A program made the translations under genes and the position numbers. The notes below the pieces were generated by a model. The model was not told where the DNA came from, ran no database searches, and saw only the letters and a list, made by a program, of their open reading frames with translations. DNA of 64,000 bases, from contig DASYSE010000102.1 in NCBI GenBank assembly GCA_036003705.1, positions 15,832 through 79,831 on the forward strand. Reading direction: 5' to 3'. Below are positions 42,442 to 50,810 of this stretch, one piece after another (positions within the stretch are counted from its first letter, which is position 1; the number at the start of each line of letters is the position of its first letter). Origin of the DNA: CALGFH01 sp036003705 (GTDB taxonomy: Bacteria > Actinomycetota > CALGFH01).

Positions 42442-44490
42442 TCAGCCCAGGTCCAGGCCGACCTGAGCGGCGAGGAAGGTGAGGATGTCGGCGTGGAGCT
42501 CGACGGTGCGGCGGACCGAGCGGGCGCCGTGGCCGGCCTGGCGCTCGCGGCGGAACAGGACCGGACGGCCGGAGGTGGTGGCGGCCTGCAGGGCGGCGCA
42601 CATCTTGCGGGCGTGCAGCGGGTCGACCCGGGTGTCGGAGTCGAAGACCGTGAACAGCACCGCCGGGTAGGCGGTCCCCTGGACGACCTTGTGGTACGGC
42701 GAGTAGCCGATCAGCCAGCCCAGCTCGGTCGGGTCGGCGGCCCGCCCGTACTCGTCGTTCCAGGTCTCGCCGAGGCCGAAGCGCTCGTAGCGGACCATGT
42801 CGAGCAGGGGGGCGCTGCAGGCCACGGCCGCGAACAGCTCCGGCCGCTGGGTGAGGGCGGCCCCGACCAGCAGCCCGCCGTTGGACCCGCCGGCGATGGC
42901 CAGCCGCTCCGGTGAGGTCCAGCCGCCGGCGATCAGGTGCTCGGCGGCGGCGGCGAAGTCGTCGAACACGTGCTGTTTGTTGGCCCGCATCCCGTCCCGG
43001 TGCCAGGCCTCGCCCTCCTCGCTGCCGCCGCGCAGGTTGGCGATCGCGTACACCCCGCCCTGCTCGACCCAGGCGGCCGTGACCGCGCTCCAGGCCGGTG
43101 TCTGCGAGATGTTGAAGCCGCCGTAGCCATACAGGATCGTCGGCCGGGACCCGTCCGGGGTCGACCCGTCCCGGTGCAGCACGAACAGCCGCACCTCGGT
43201 GCCGTCCATGGAGCGGTAGGTCTCCTGCCGGGTGGTCACCCCGCCCAGCAGGTCGACCTGGCCGGGGGCGTCCATCCACAGCTCGAGGCGAGCGTCGGGG
43301 ACCCGGTAGCGGTACACGCGGGGCGGGGTGATGAAGTCGGTGTAGCCGAGGAAGACCTCGTCGCCGCCGTCGGGTCGGGCGGAGACGCCGAGCACCGACC
43401 CGGGCCCGGGCAGGTCGACCCCCGCCCGCACAGCCCCGGTCTGCCGGTCGTGCACCACCGCCCGTCCCACCGCGTGCCGGCTGGACGCCACCACCAGAGC
43501 GTCGTCGGTGAGGGCGAACCCTTCGAGCACGTCGCCGGACTCCGGCACCAGGTCGCGCCACGCCGCCGGCTCCGGCCGGGTCGGGTCGGCGACCACGATC
43601 CGGAAGCGGGGCGCATCCAGGTTGGTGTGGAGGTACAGCCGGCCGTCGACCCCGACCCGGCCGTCGGTCTCCGCGTCGACGCCCTCCTGGACGGTACGCA
43701 GGGCCCCGTCGCCGGCCAGGTCGGCGATGTACAGGTCGTTGCGGGGCGCGGTCCCGGCCGCGGACCCGACCAGCAGCCAGCGGCCGTCGAGGGAGATCCG
43801 CAGCGAGTGGTACTCGGTCTTCTCCCGGCCCTCGCCGAACACCAGCTCGTCGCCGTCCGGGTCGGTCCCCACGCGGTGGCGCCACACCCGCCGGTGGAAG
43901 GCCGCCTCTCCCTGGGGCACCGCGTCGGCGGGCAGCCGGCGGCCGTAGTAGTAGGTGTCGCCGCCGGGCAGCCAGGCCAGCGGGCAGTAGCGGGTACGGT
44001 CGATCGGGCCCTCGACGACCTGGCCGCCGGACACGTCCATGATCCAGAGCGAGGCCTCCTCGTCGCCGCCCTGGGACAGGAAGTAGGCCAGCCGTTCGCC
44101 CTCCAGCGACGGCACCCAGCCGTCGAGGGTGATGGTGTCGTCGTCGGCCAGGGCGCTCGGGTCGATCAGGACCCGCTCGGTCCCGTCGGCCTCCCGAACC
44201 AGCAGCACCGGGTGCTGCTGGTCGCCGCGGCGGCGCTGGAGGAACGCCCTGCCACCCCGCAGCACCGGCACCGTGACCAGCCCGGCCCCAAGCAGCCGCT
44301 CCAGCCGGTCCCGCACCGCCGCCCGGCCCGGCCTGCCCTCCATCCACCCGGCCAGCAGCTCGTCCTGGGCCTTGCTCCACGCCTCGGTGTCGTCGGCGTC
44401 GGCCTCCTCCAGCCACCGGTAGGGGTCGGCAACCCGGAAGCCGTGCAGCTCCTCGACCAGGTCGAGCCGTCGGGCGGGCGGGTACCGCAT
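42442..44490 (-). CDS. Prolyl oligopeptidase (S9A family)
   Basis: This serine peptidase cleaves short peptides after proline. The N-terminal segment LHGFRVADPYRWLEEADADD is typical of the family, and a seven-bladed propeller follows. The alpha/beta-hydrolase domain has the nucleophile in GGSNGGLLVGAALTQRPELF, the aspartate in FDSDTRVDPLHARKM and the histidine in RQAGHGARSV. No signal peptide is visible, so it is probably cytoplasmic. ATG 44490 is preceded by GGAGG seven bases away and gives 682 residues, the usual size; the frame is open upstream but unconserved. Confidence 0.92.
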   Translation of the reverse strand: MRYPPARRLDLVEELHGFRVADPYRWLEEADADDTEAWSKAQDELLAGWMEGRPGRAAVRDRLERLLGAGLVTVPVLRGGRAFLQRRRGDQQHPVLLVREADGTERVLIDPSALADDDTITLDGWVPSLEGERLAYFLSQGGDEEASLWIMDVSGGQVVEGPIDRTRYCPLAWLPGGDTYYYGRRLPADAVPQGEAAFHRRVWRHRVGTDPDGDELVFGEGREKTEYHSLRISLDGRWLLVGSAAGTAPRNDLYIADLAGDGALRTVQEGVDAETDGRVGVDGRLYLHTNLDAPRFRIVVADPTRPEPAAWRDLVPESGDVLEGFALTDDALVVASSRHAVGRAVVHDRQTGAVRAGVDLPGPGSVLGVSARPDGGDEVFLGYTDFITPPRVYRYRVPDARLELWMDAPGQVDLLGGVTTRQETYRSMDGTEVRLFVLHRDGSTPDGSRPTILYGYGGFNISQTPAWSAVTAAWVEQGGVYAIANLRGGSEEGEAWHRDGMRANKQHVFDDFAAAAEHLIAGGWTSPERLAIAGGSNGGLLVGAALTQRPELFAAVACSAPLLDMVRYERFGLGETWNDEYGRAADPTELGWLIGYSPYHKVVQGTAYPAVLFTVFDSDTRVDPLHARKMCAALQAATTSGRPVLFRRERQAGHGARSVRRTVELHADILTFLAAQVGLDLG

Positions 44491-44583
44491 AGGTGAACCT
44501 CCGGTGGGTCGTCCAGGCGGAAGGGCATCGTAGCGGTGGCCACCGACCCTGCGGCGGCACCGTCCACAGATTCGCGCAAGCAC

Positions 44584-44599
44584 TCGAACACGAGTTCGA
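44584..44599 (-). terminator. Small hairpin downstream of tRNA-Leu
   Basis: TCGAAC (44584-44589) and GTTCGA (44594-44599) pair around a 4-base loop, 23 bases past the tRNA 3' end on the minus strand. There is no T-run; it may end or protect the transcript. Confidence 0.3.
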
Positions 44600-44621
44600 T
44601 GCACGTTAGATTCCTCGCGAG

Positions 44622-44710
44622 TGGTGCCCGAGGCGGGACTCGAACCCGCACGCCCTTTCGGGCAATCGCTTTTGAGGCGATCGCGGTTGCCGTAATTACG
44701 CCACTCGGGC
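44622..44710 (-). tRNA. tRNA-Leu (anticodon CAA)
   Basis: On the minus strand the acceptor arms GCCCGAG and CTCGGGC pair. A D-arm with GCG and CGC follows, then the anticodon stem ATCGC/GCGAT around the loop CTCAAAA, giving anticodon CAA (reads UUG). The long variable arm GCCC-GAAA-GGGC is typical of a class II leucine tRNA. The T-arm is GCGGG-TTCGAGT-CCCGC. The discriminator is A at 44625 and CCA is encoded at 44624-44622. No intron is seen. Confidence 0.95.
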
Positions 44711-44731
44711 TCGCCAGAGGAGGGTAGCGGA

Positions 44732-45481
44732 ATGCGGCCAGAGTGGGAAGTGACCCTGGTCCTGAGGCTTGTCGGGGCAGGCCTGAACGACTGCGTGATC
44801 GCGCGGCAGACCGGTATTCCTCGGGGTACGGTCCGCCAGTGGCGGATCGGCCGGGTGCCGAACTTCCGGCGTCAGTCCGGCACATGCGCCATATGCTCAG
44901 GCGACCCTCGAGCGCTCCCCCTGCCCGCTTACACCTACCTCCTCGGCCTCTATCTCGGTGACGGGTGCCTCACGGCGTGTCCGCGGGACGTGTACAAGCT
45001 GCGGATCGCCTGCGCAGAGCGATATCCGGAACTCGTTCGGTACTGCGAGCTTGCGATGGCCGAGGTCCTTCCCAACAAGACCAACAAGGTCGGCCGGACC
45101 AGGAAGACGAACGAGCGCTGCTGGGAGGTCTACTCCTTCTCCAAGCACTGGCCGTGTCTGTTCCCGCAGCATGGGCCCGGCAGGAAGCACGAGCGGAAGA
45201 TCGAGCTGACCATGTGGCAGCAGGAACTGGTCGACGCCGACCCGCGCCCGCTGGTGCGGGGGCTGCTGCACTCCGACGGCTGCCGGGTGCTGAACTGGGT
45301 GAACGGGACGCCGTACCCCAGATACCACTTCAGCAACGTGTCGGCGGACATCCGGGGGATCTTCGGGCGGGCCTGCGACCAGCTCGGGATCGAGTGGCGG
45401 CCGAACAATCCGTGGAGCCTCTCGGTGGCCAGGCGGGGAAGCGTCGCCCTGCTCGACGAGTTCGTGGGGCCAAAGCGGTGA
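44732..45481 (+). CDS. Free-standing LAGLIDADG-type endonuclease-like protein with N-terminal HTH
   Basis: The 249-residue protein carries two LAGLIDADG motifs, YLLGLYLGDG (residues 69-78) and LVRGLLHSDG (174-183). Each has the acidic residue needed for metal-dependent DNA cleavage, so it looks like a single-chain, two-motif enzyme. Ahead of them are a helix-turn-helix (NDCVIARQTGIPRGTVRQWR) and a CAIC pair (Cys52, Cys55) that could start a zinc knuckle. GGAGG lies eight bases before ATG 44732. It starts 22 bases from the 5' end of tRNA-Leu and is transcribed away from it. It could be a homing endonuclease or a domesticated DNA-binding protein. Confidence 0.75.
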   Translation: MRPEWEVTLVLRLVGAGLNDCVIARQTGIPRGTVRQWRIGRVPNFRRQSGTCAICSGDPRALPLPAYTYLLGLYLGDGCLTACPRDVYKLRIACAERYPELVRYCELAMAEVLPNKTNKVGRTRKTNERCWEVYSFSKHWPCLFPQHGPGRKHERKIELTMWQQELVDADPRPLVRGLLHSDGCRVLNWVNGTPYPRYHFSNVSADIRGIFGRACDQLGIEWRPNNPWSLSVARRGSVALLDEFVGPKR

Positions 45482-45518
45482 GGCCCGAGGATCGGCACGG
45501 GGTTGGCCGGGGTCGGCG

Positions 45519-46568
45519 CTACCTGACCCTGGCGGGGTCGATTCGCGCGATGGTGGTGCCGCTGGCGGCCCACACCGACCCGGCGCCGACGGCGAGACCC
45601 CGGACGTCCCGCAGGTGTCTGGTCGAGATTGCGACCGCGGCCCGGCCCGCGTCGGGGTGGAGGAGGGCCAGGGCCCCTTCGTAGCCTTGCACCACCCACA
45701 CGCCGGCGTCGTCGACGGCTACCCGGGTGGCGCCGGCGACCGGGATCCTGGCCACCGTCCGGGCGGTGGCGGGGTCGATTCGCAGGACGGTCGAGTTCCC
45801 AGGGTCGGCCAGCCAGACGCCGCCGTGGCCGATGGCGATGGCCTGCGCCCCGCCGATCGGGCCACCGGCGGGGATCACCGCCACGACCCGGTTGGTGGCC
45901 CGGTCGATCTGCTCGGCGCGGCCTTGCATGGTGGCAATCCACACGGCCCGCTCGTCGGCCGCCACGGCCAGGGGATCGCCGGTGACGGCGATGCGGGCAA
46001 CGACCCGGTTGCGCGCCGGGTCGATCCGGAGCAGCTTGCTGTCCCGATACCTCCCGGGCGCCGCGTTGGCGCAACAGACCAGCCAGACGGCGTCGTCCTG
46101 GGCGGCGACCCCGATCGGCTCGTAGAGGGACGAGCCGGTGTCGACCTTGCCCACCACCCGGTTGCCCGCCGGGTCGATGCGCCACACCATCCCGGCGGTG
46201 GCCGCCACCCAGACCGCGCCGGCGCCGACCGCGATCGCCCGCGCCTGGCGGCCGGACCGCGGCAGCTGGATGATGGCCACCACCCGGTTGGTGGCCGGGT
46301 CGACCCTCGACACCGTCCCGTTGGTGTTGGTCACCCACAGCGACCCGGCGCCGAACGCCAACTGCAACGGGATCCCGGCCATGCCGATCTCCGCCACGAC
46401 CGGGGACGCCGCCAGCGTCCTGGTGCTCGGTTGGACGGTCGGCGGGGCCGGCTCCCGGGTGGCCGCCGGGGGCAGGCTGCCGGCGGTGACCCGCCCCACC
46501 GCGACCAGGGCGACCAGCAGCAGCCCGGCCGCCAGGGCAGCCGGTGGTACCCGCCTCGGCGCCGCCAT
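45519..46568 (-). CDS. Exported beta-propeller protein (YVTN/NHL-like repeats)
   Basis: The protein begins with a basic stretch and a hydrophobic helix (ALAAGLLLVALVAVGRVTAG) that is a signal peptide or membrane anchor. A proline- and threonine-rich linker follows, then six or seven repeats of about 45 residues. Each repeat has a strand such as GAGSLWVTN followed by RIDPATNRVVAI, the pattern of a beta-propeller related to Virginiamycin-B-lyase-like and YVTN proteins. ATG 46568 gives 349 residues; GTG 46613 in frame is an alternative. No catalytic residues stand out. It diverges from the liv operon, so an extracellular binding role is possible. Confidence 0.72.
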   Translation of the reverse strand: MAAPRRVPPAALAAGLLLVALVAVGRVTAGSLPPAATREPAPPTVQPSTRTLAASPVVAEIGMAGIPLQLAFGAGSLWVTNTNGTVSRVDPATNRVVAIIQLPRSGRQARAIAVGAGAVWVAATAGMVWRIDPAGNRVVGKVDTGSSLYEPIGVAAQDDAVWLVCCANAAPGRYRDSKLLRIDPARNRVVARIAVTGDPLAVAADERAVWIATMQGRAEQIDRATNRVVAVIPAGGPIGGAQAIAIGHGGVWLADPGNSTVLRIDPATARTVARIPVAGATRVAVDDAGVWVVQGYEGALALLHPDAGRAAVAISTRHLRDVRGLAVGAGSVWAASGTTIARIDPARVR

Positions 46569-46821
46569 GTTGCGGCCATGATTCCCGAACCTCCCGCCAT
46601 CATGCTCGGCCACCGATCCGCCAGGCCACCCGCCGTAGTTTCGTGCGCCGTGTTGCGGTACAGTCCAGCCGTTGCGACCTGGCCCGAAGCTGCGGTGGGA
46701 CGTCCGTCTGATGGTGGCTTGGGTCGCGGACGTTGGCTTTGCATCGGTCGACAGTCCCCGGGCGGTCGATGTCGTGAGGACCTCCGGGGCTAGCGACAGC
46801 AACGGGAAGGGAGGCAGTACC
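46569..46821. other. Divergent intergenic region before the liv operon
   Basis: This 253-base gap separates the beta-propeller gene from livJ. TACAGT at 46659-46664 is a possible -10 for livJ without a clear -35. AAGGGAGG at 46807-46814 is the livJ ribosome site. The frame of livJ stays open back to 46672 but the sequence there is not conserved. Confidence 0.4.
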
Positions 46822-48042
46822 TTGAAGGCAGGCCACAGGCTCCTTCGTCTGGTCGCCGTGCTCGGGATCCTGGTCCTCCTGGCTGCGGGCTGCAGCCGGG
46901 AGAAGGAGTCGCCCTCCGCCGGCGGCGGCGGGAGCAAGACCGTGAAGATCGGCTTCGTGGGGCCGCTCACGGGGTCGCTGGCATCGCTCGGCCTCGGCAT
47001 GAAGAACTCGATCGACCTGGCCGTCAAGCAGGCCAACGAGGCGAAGAAGATCGAGGGCTGGACGATCGTGTTTGATCCTCAGGACGACGCCGGAAAGCCC
47101 GAGACCGGCGCCAACGCCGCCAACAAGCTGGCCTCCGACCCCCAGATGGCCGGGGTGATCGGGACCCTGCAGTCCTCGATCTCCCAGCAGGTCGCTCCGG
47201 TGCTCTCGCGGGCCAACATCGCCCAGATCTCACCCGCCAACACCAATGACACCCTGACCAGGGGCACCGACTTCGCGACCAGCCCGAAGCGGGTCTGGCC
47301 CACCTACTTCCGCCTGGCGACGCTCGACTCGCTCCAGGGCCCGTTCGCCGCGGACTACGCCTACAACCAGGCGGGCTTCAAGTCGGTGGCGACCGTCCAC
47401 GACAAGCTGACCTACGGCCAGGGGCTGGTGTCGACCTTCACCGGGCAGTGGAAGAAGGACGGCGGCACGGTCACCTCGGCCAACACCATCGCCGAGGGCG
47501 ACCGCGACTTCGGCGCCCTGGTGACCAAGATCGTCAACGAGAAGCCGGACTTCGTGTACTACGGCGGCCAGTTCCCCGAGGCCGCCCCGCTGTCGGCCCA
47601 GCTCAAGGACCGCGGCTTCAAGGGTCCGGTGATGGGCGGCGACGGCATGCAGGCTGACGACTTCATCAAGGGCGGCGGCTCCGACGGCGACCTCGGCACC
47701 CAGGTCGGCGCGCCGGTGGCCAAGCTGCCCGAAGCCGCCACCTTCACCAGCGCCTACGACGGCGGCGGGTACAAGGAGGAGTCGGGACCGTACGGGGCGC
47801 TCACCTACGACTCCGCCAACGTGCTGATCAACGCGCTGGCCACCGCGCTGCCCGGAAAGGACAGCGTCGAGGCGGCCAGACCGGATATCGTGAAGGCGGT
47901 GCAGGACACGAAGGACTTCAAGGGCATCACCGGAACCCATGGGTTCGATGAGTTCGGGGACACCTCGAACAAGGTCCTGACCGTCTACAAGGTTGAAGGC
48001 AAGAAGTGGAAGGATGCGTTCACGGGCCAGTTCGAGGGCTGA
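46822..48042 (+). CDS. livJ: Branched-chain amino-acid-type ABC transporter substrate-binding lipoprotein
   Basis: This is the extracytoplasmic receptor of a hydrophobic amino-acid or amide importer. It starts with a basic segment, a hydrophobic helix and the lipobox LLAAGC, so it is lipid-anchored after cleavage by LspA. The mature part has the family signature VKIGFVGPLTGSLASLGLGM, then DDAGKPETGANAANKLA, ISPANTNDTLTRG, DYAYNQAGFKSVATVHDK and GPYGALTYDSANVL. TTG 46822 is chosen because AAGGGAGG lies seven bases before it and the signal peptide begins there. It has 406 residues. The exact ligand is not determinable. Confidence 0.92.
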   Translation: MKAGHRLLRLVAVLGILVLLAAGCSREKESPSAGGGGSKTVKIGFVGPLTGSLASLGLGMKNSIDLAVKQANEAKKIEGWTIVFDPQDDAGKPETGANAANKLASDPQMAGVIGTLQSSISQQVAPVLSRANIAQISPANTNDTLTRGTDFATSPKRVWPTYFRLATLDSLQGPFAADYAYNQAGFKSVATVHDKLTYGQGLVSTFTGQWKKDGGTVTSANTIAEGDRDFGALVTKIVNEKPDFVYYGGQFPEAAPLSAQLKDRGFKGPVMGGDGMQADDFIKGGGSDGDLGTQVGAPVAKLPEAATFTSAYDGGGYKEESGPYGALTYDSANVLINALATALPGKDSVEAARPDIVKAVQDTKDFKGITGTHGFDEFGDTSNKVLTVYKVEGKKWKDAFTGQFEG

Positions 48043-48072
48043 CCGCGGTCGCTCCTAGCAGCATCGTAGCCG

Positions 48073-48121
48073 GGTGAGGGGGTTTGGCAGGCGGTCAGCG
48101 GCCGGCGTCGGCCCCCTCACC
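48073..48121 (+). other. Long stem-loop between livJ and livH
   Basis: GGTGAGGGGG (48073-48082) and CCCCCTCACC (48112-48121) pair perfectly over ten bases, with a 29-base loop that can form a smaller GGCCG/CGGCC hairpin. It ends about 50 bases before livH. Such stems after binding-protein genes often stabilise or partly terminate the message, so that far more receptor than permease is made. Confidence 0.6.
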
Positions 48122-48171
48122 GGACTCGTGGCACAAGGCTCAGGACCATTGGCGCGAACCGTGGAGTCCAA

Positions 48172-49074
48172 GTGGACGAACTCATCCAGCAGCTCGCCAA
48201 CGGGATCACCAAGGGCTCGTACTACGCCCTGATCGCCCTCGGCTACACGATGGTCTACGGCATCATCCAGCTCATCAACTTCGCCCATGGCGAGGTCTTC
48301 ATGCTGGGTGCCTTCATCGGGCTGTGGACCTTCAACTTCGGGGCGTCGGCCTTCGGCTGGGGCTCGGGCTCCCTGGTCGCCCTGTTCCTCGTCCTGCTCG
48401 CCGCCATCCTGCTGACGCCGCTGGTCGGGCTCGGACTCGAGCGGTTCGCCTACCGGCCGCTGCGCAACGCGCCTCGGCTGGCGCCGCTGATCACCGCCCT
48501 CGGGGCGAGCTTCGCCCTCCAGCAGCTGGTGGCCGTCTTCTATACGAGAGGCTTCCCCGCCTATCCCAAGCTGTTCCCCGACGGCTCCATCATGATCGCC
48601 GGCGCCCAGATCAAGTACCTCTGGATCTTCATGGTCGGCCTGGCGCTGCTGCTCATGCTCGGGCTCGCCGCCTTCATCCGCACGACCCGGATGGGCAAGG
48701 CGATGCGGGCGACGGCCGAGGACCGCGACACCGCCCGCCTCATGGGCATCAACGTCGACATGACGATCGCGCTGACCTTCATCATCGGGTCGGCGCTGGC
48801 CGGCGTCGGCGGGGTGCTCGCCGGCCTGTACCTGGGCCAGGTCAACTTCTTCATGGGCTTCATCGCCGGCCTGAAGGCGTTCACCGCCGCGGTGCTCGGC
48901 GGTATCGGCAACATCGCCGGCGCCGTGCTCGGGGCGTTCCTGCTCGGCATCCTCGAGACGTTCGGCGCCCGGTACCTCGGGGGACAGTGGCAGAACGTGT
49001 TCGCCTTCGCGATCCTGATCCTCGTCCTGGTGTTCCGCCCGACCGGGCTGCTGGGTGAGAAGGTCGGTGCCTGA
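48172..49074 (+). CDS. livH: Branched-chain amino-acid ABC transporter permease LivH
   Basis: This permease subunit has 300 residues and about eight hydrophobic helices. Family segments include QLANGITKGSYYALIALGYT, MVYGIIQLINFAHGEVFMLG, RTTRMGKAMRATAEDRDTAR (the cytoplasmic loop that contacts the ATPase) and AAVLGGIGNIAGAVLGAFLLG. GTG 48172 has GGAG five bases upstream. Its stop and the livM start share an A (TGATG). Confidence 0.93.
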   Translation: MDELIQQLANGITKGSYYALIALGYTMVYGIIQLINFAHGEVFMLGAFIGLWTFNFGASAFGWGSGSLVALFLVLLAAILLTPLVGLGLERFAYRPLRNAPRLAPLITALGASFALQQLVAVFYTRGFPAYPKLFPDGSIMIAGAQIKYLWIFMVGLALLLMLGLAAFIRTTRMGKAMRATAEDRDTARLMGINVDMTIALTFIIGSALAGVGGVLAGLYLGQVNFFMGFIAGLKAFTAAVLGGIGNIAGAVLGAFLLGILETFGARYLGGQWQNVFAFAILILVLVFRPTGLLGEKVGA

Positions 49075-50810
49075 TGACCACCACGGCAGCGTCGCAGGAG
49101 GCATCGGCTGGCGGCGCCTTGGCGCGCATCTGGTCCCGGGTCCGCCTGCCGCTGGTGGCCGCTCCCGCCGGCGGGATCGTCGCCGTCGCCGGGGCCTACC
49201 TGTTCTGGACGCTGCGGACGATCCAGGTCCGCGGCGTGCCGGTCGCCGGCGACCTGCGAAACTTCGGGTTCGGCGGGGTGCGGCTGTATGCGCTGCTGCT
49301 CGGGCTGGTGGCGATCGTGCAGGGTGCCCTGCTGCTCAGCCGGCCCAGCCTGCGGAACAGGGCGCAGGCGACCGCGCTCGGGCGCCTCGGCCTCGGCCTG
49401 GCCGCCGTCCCGATCGCCTGGATGTTCGTGCTGGTCGCCTTCAACGAGGTCCCGATGGCCGACATCGGACCTGGCGCGTGGGTCACGCTGGCCGGGGGCG
49501 TGCTGGTCTGGCTGAGTGCCCGGGGCCTGGTCGACGCTCCGGCGGGACCCGTTCAGGGGGAGTGGCCGCGGCGATCGCTCCTGGCGGACGTCGGGGTCCT
49601 GCTGGTCGCCGAGGTGGCCGCGTTCCTGGTGTTCCTGCATGGTGTCGAGGTCGATGACCCCAGCGCCTTCCTCGGGTACTTCGTGGCCCTGGTTGGCCTG
49701 TCCTCGGCCCTGGCCAGCCTGGGGGTGTTCAAGGGGCTGGCCGGCCCGCTGCACCGGGTACGGCTCGTCGCGATCCTCATCATGGTGGCCCTGCTTCTGC
49801 TCTTCCCGCTGACCCAGTCGGGCAACACCTTCTGGGTGCGCGTCGCGGCGCAGGCCGGAGTGCTGGTCATCGCCGCCCTCGGGCTGAACATCGTGGTCGG
49901 CTCGGCCGGCCTGCTCGACCTCGGTTACGTCGCCTTCGTCGCCATCGGGGCCTATACGGCCGCCCTCACCGGGGAGGCGGCGCTCACCAGCCAGTTCGGG
50001 AACTCGCTCCCGCACATCCCGTTCCTGCTGGTGCTCTTCTTTGTCGCCCCGCTGGTGGCGGCGCTGTTCGGTGTGATGCTGGGCGCGCCGACGCTGCGTC
50101 TGCGCGGCGACTACCTGGCCATCGTCACCCTCGGCTTCGGCGAGATCGTGCGCATCACCTTCAACAACATCGACCCGGTGACGCGCGGCCCCAACGGCAT
50201 CGCCTCGATCGGGGACCCGGGCCTCGGAGGCTGGAACATGTCCCAGGGCCTGTCCTTGGGCGGCACGTCGGTGACCGGCACCGCCGTCTATTTCTACCTG
50301 TGCCTTGGCATCATCGGGCTGGTGCTCGCCGTCATCTACCGGATGAGCGCGTCGAGGATCGGGCGTGCCTGGATCGCGATCCGGGAGGACGAGGTCGCCG
50401 CGGCGGCGATGGGCATCAACACCACGCTGACCAAGCTGCTGGCCTTCGGCGCGGGTGCGTTCTTCGCCGGCATGGCGGGCACGGTCCTGGCCCACCTCGG
50501 AACCCAGGTGTCGCCCGACTCCTACACCTTCGAGATCTCGGTCCTGATCCTGGCCATGGTGGTGCTCGGCGGTATCGGGAACCCACCGGGCGTCGTGCTG
50601 GGGGCCATCATCCTCACGTTCCTGCCCGAGAAGCTGCGTGATTTCTCGGATATCCGCTTCCTGATCTTCGGCATCGCCCTGGTCCTGATCATGCGGTTCC
50701 GGCCGGAGGGGCTGCTGCCGTCGGCGCGCCGCCGCCGCGAGCTGCATGCCTCCGCCGACGAGGCGGCGGCCGAGGATCAACAGCTGTTCGACGTGAGGGC
50801 GGGCGCGTGA
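49074..50810 (+). CDS. livM: Branched-chain amino-acid ABC transporter permease LivM with long N-terminal extension
   Basis: This is the second permease subunit. The conserved part starts near residue 245: VLVIAALGLNIVVGSAGLLD and LGYVAFVAIGAYTAALTGEA. It continues with LRLRGDYLAIVTLGFGEIVR, the coupling loop ASRIGRAWIAIREDEVAAAA and MVVLGGIGNPPGVVLGAIIL. At 578 residues it is much longer than the usual 300-430. The first 240 residues add about six hydrophobic segments of no recognised function. It overlaps livG by four bases. Confidence 0.92.
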   Translation: MTTTAASQEASAGGALARIWSRVRLPLVAAPAGGIVAVAGAYLFWTLRTIQVRGVPVAGDLRNFGFGGVRLYALLLGLVAIVQGALLLSRPSLRNRAQATALGRLGLGLAAVPIAWMFVLVAFNEVPMADIGPGAWVTLAGGVLVWLSARGLVDAPAGPVQGEWPRRSLLADVGVLLVAEVAAFLVFLHGVEVDDPSAFLGYFVALVGLSSALASLGVFKGLAGPLHRVRLVAILIMVALLLLFPLTQSGNTFWVRVAAQAGVLVIAALGLNIVVGSAGLLDLGYVAFVAIGAYTAALTGEAALTSQFGNSLPHIPFLLVLFFVAPLVAALFGVMLGAPTLRLRGDYLAIVTLGFGEIVRITFNNIDPVTRGPNGIASIGDPGLGGWNMSQGLSLGGTSVTGTAVYFYLCLGIIGLVLAVIYRMSASRIGRAWIAIREDEVAAAAMGINTTLTKLLAFGAGAFFAGMAGTVLAHLGTQVSPDSYTFEISVLILAMVVLGGIGNPPGVVLGAIILTFLPEKLRDFSDIRFLIFGIALVLIMRFRPEGLLPSARRRRELHASADEAAAEDQQLFDVRAGA

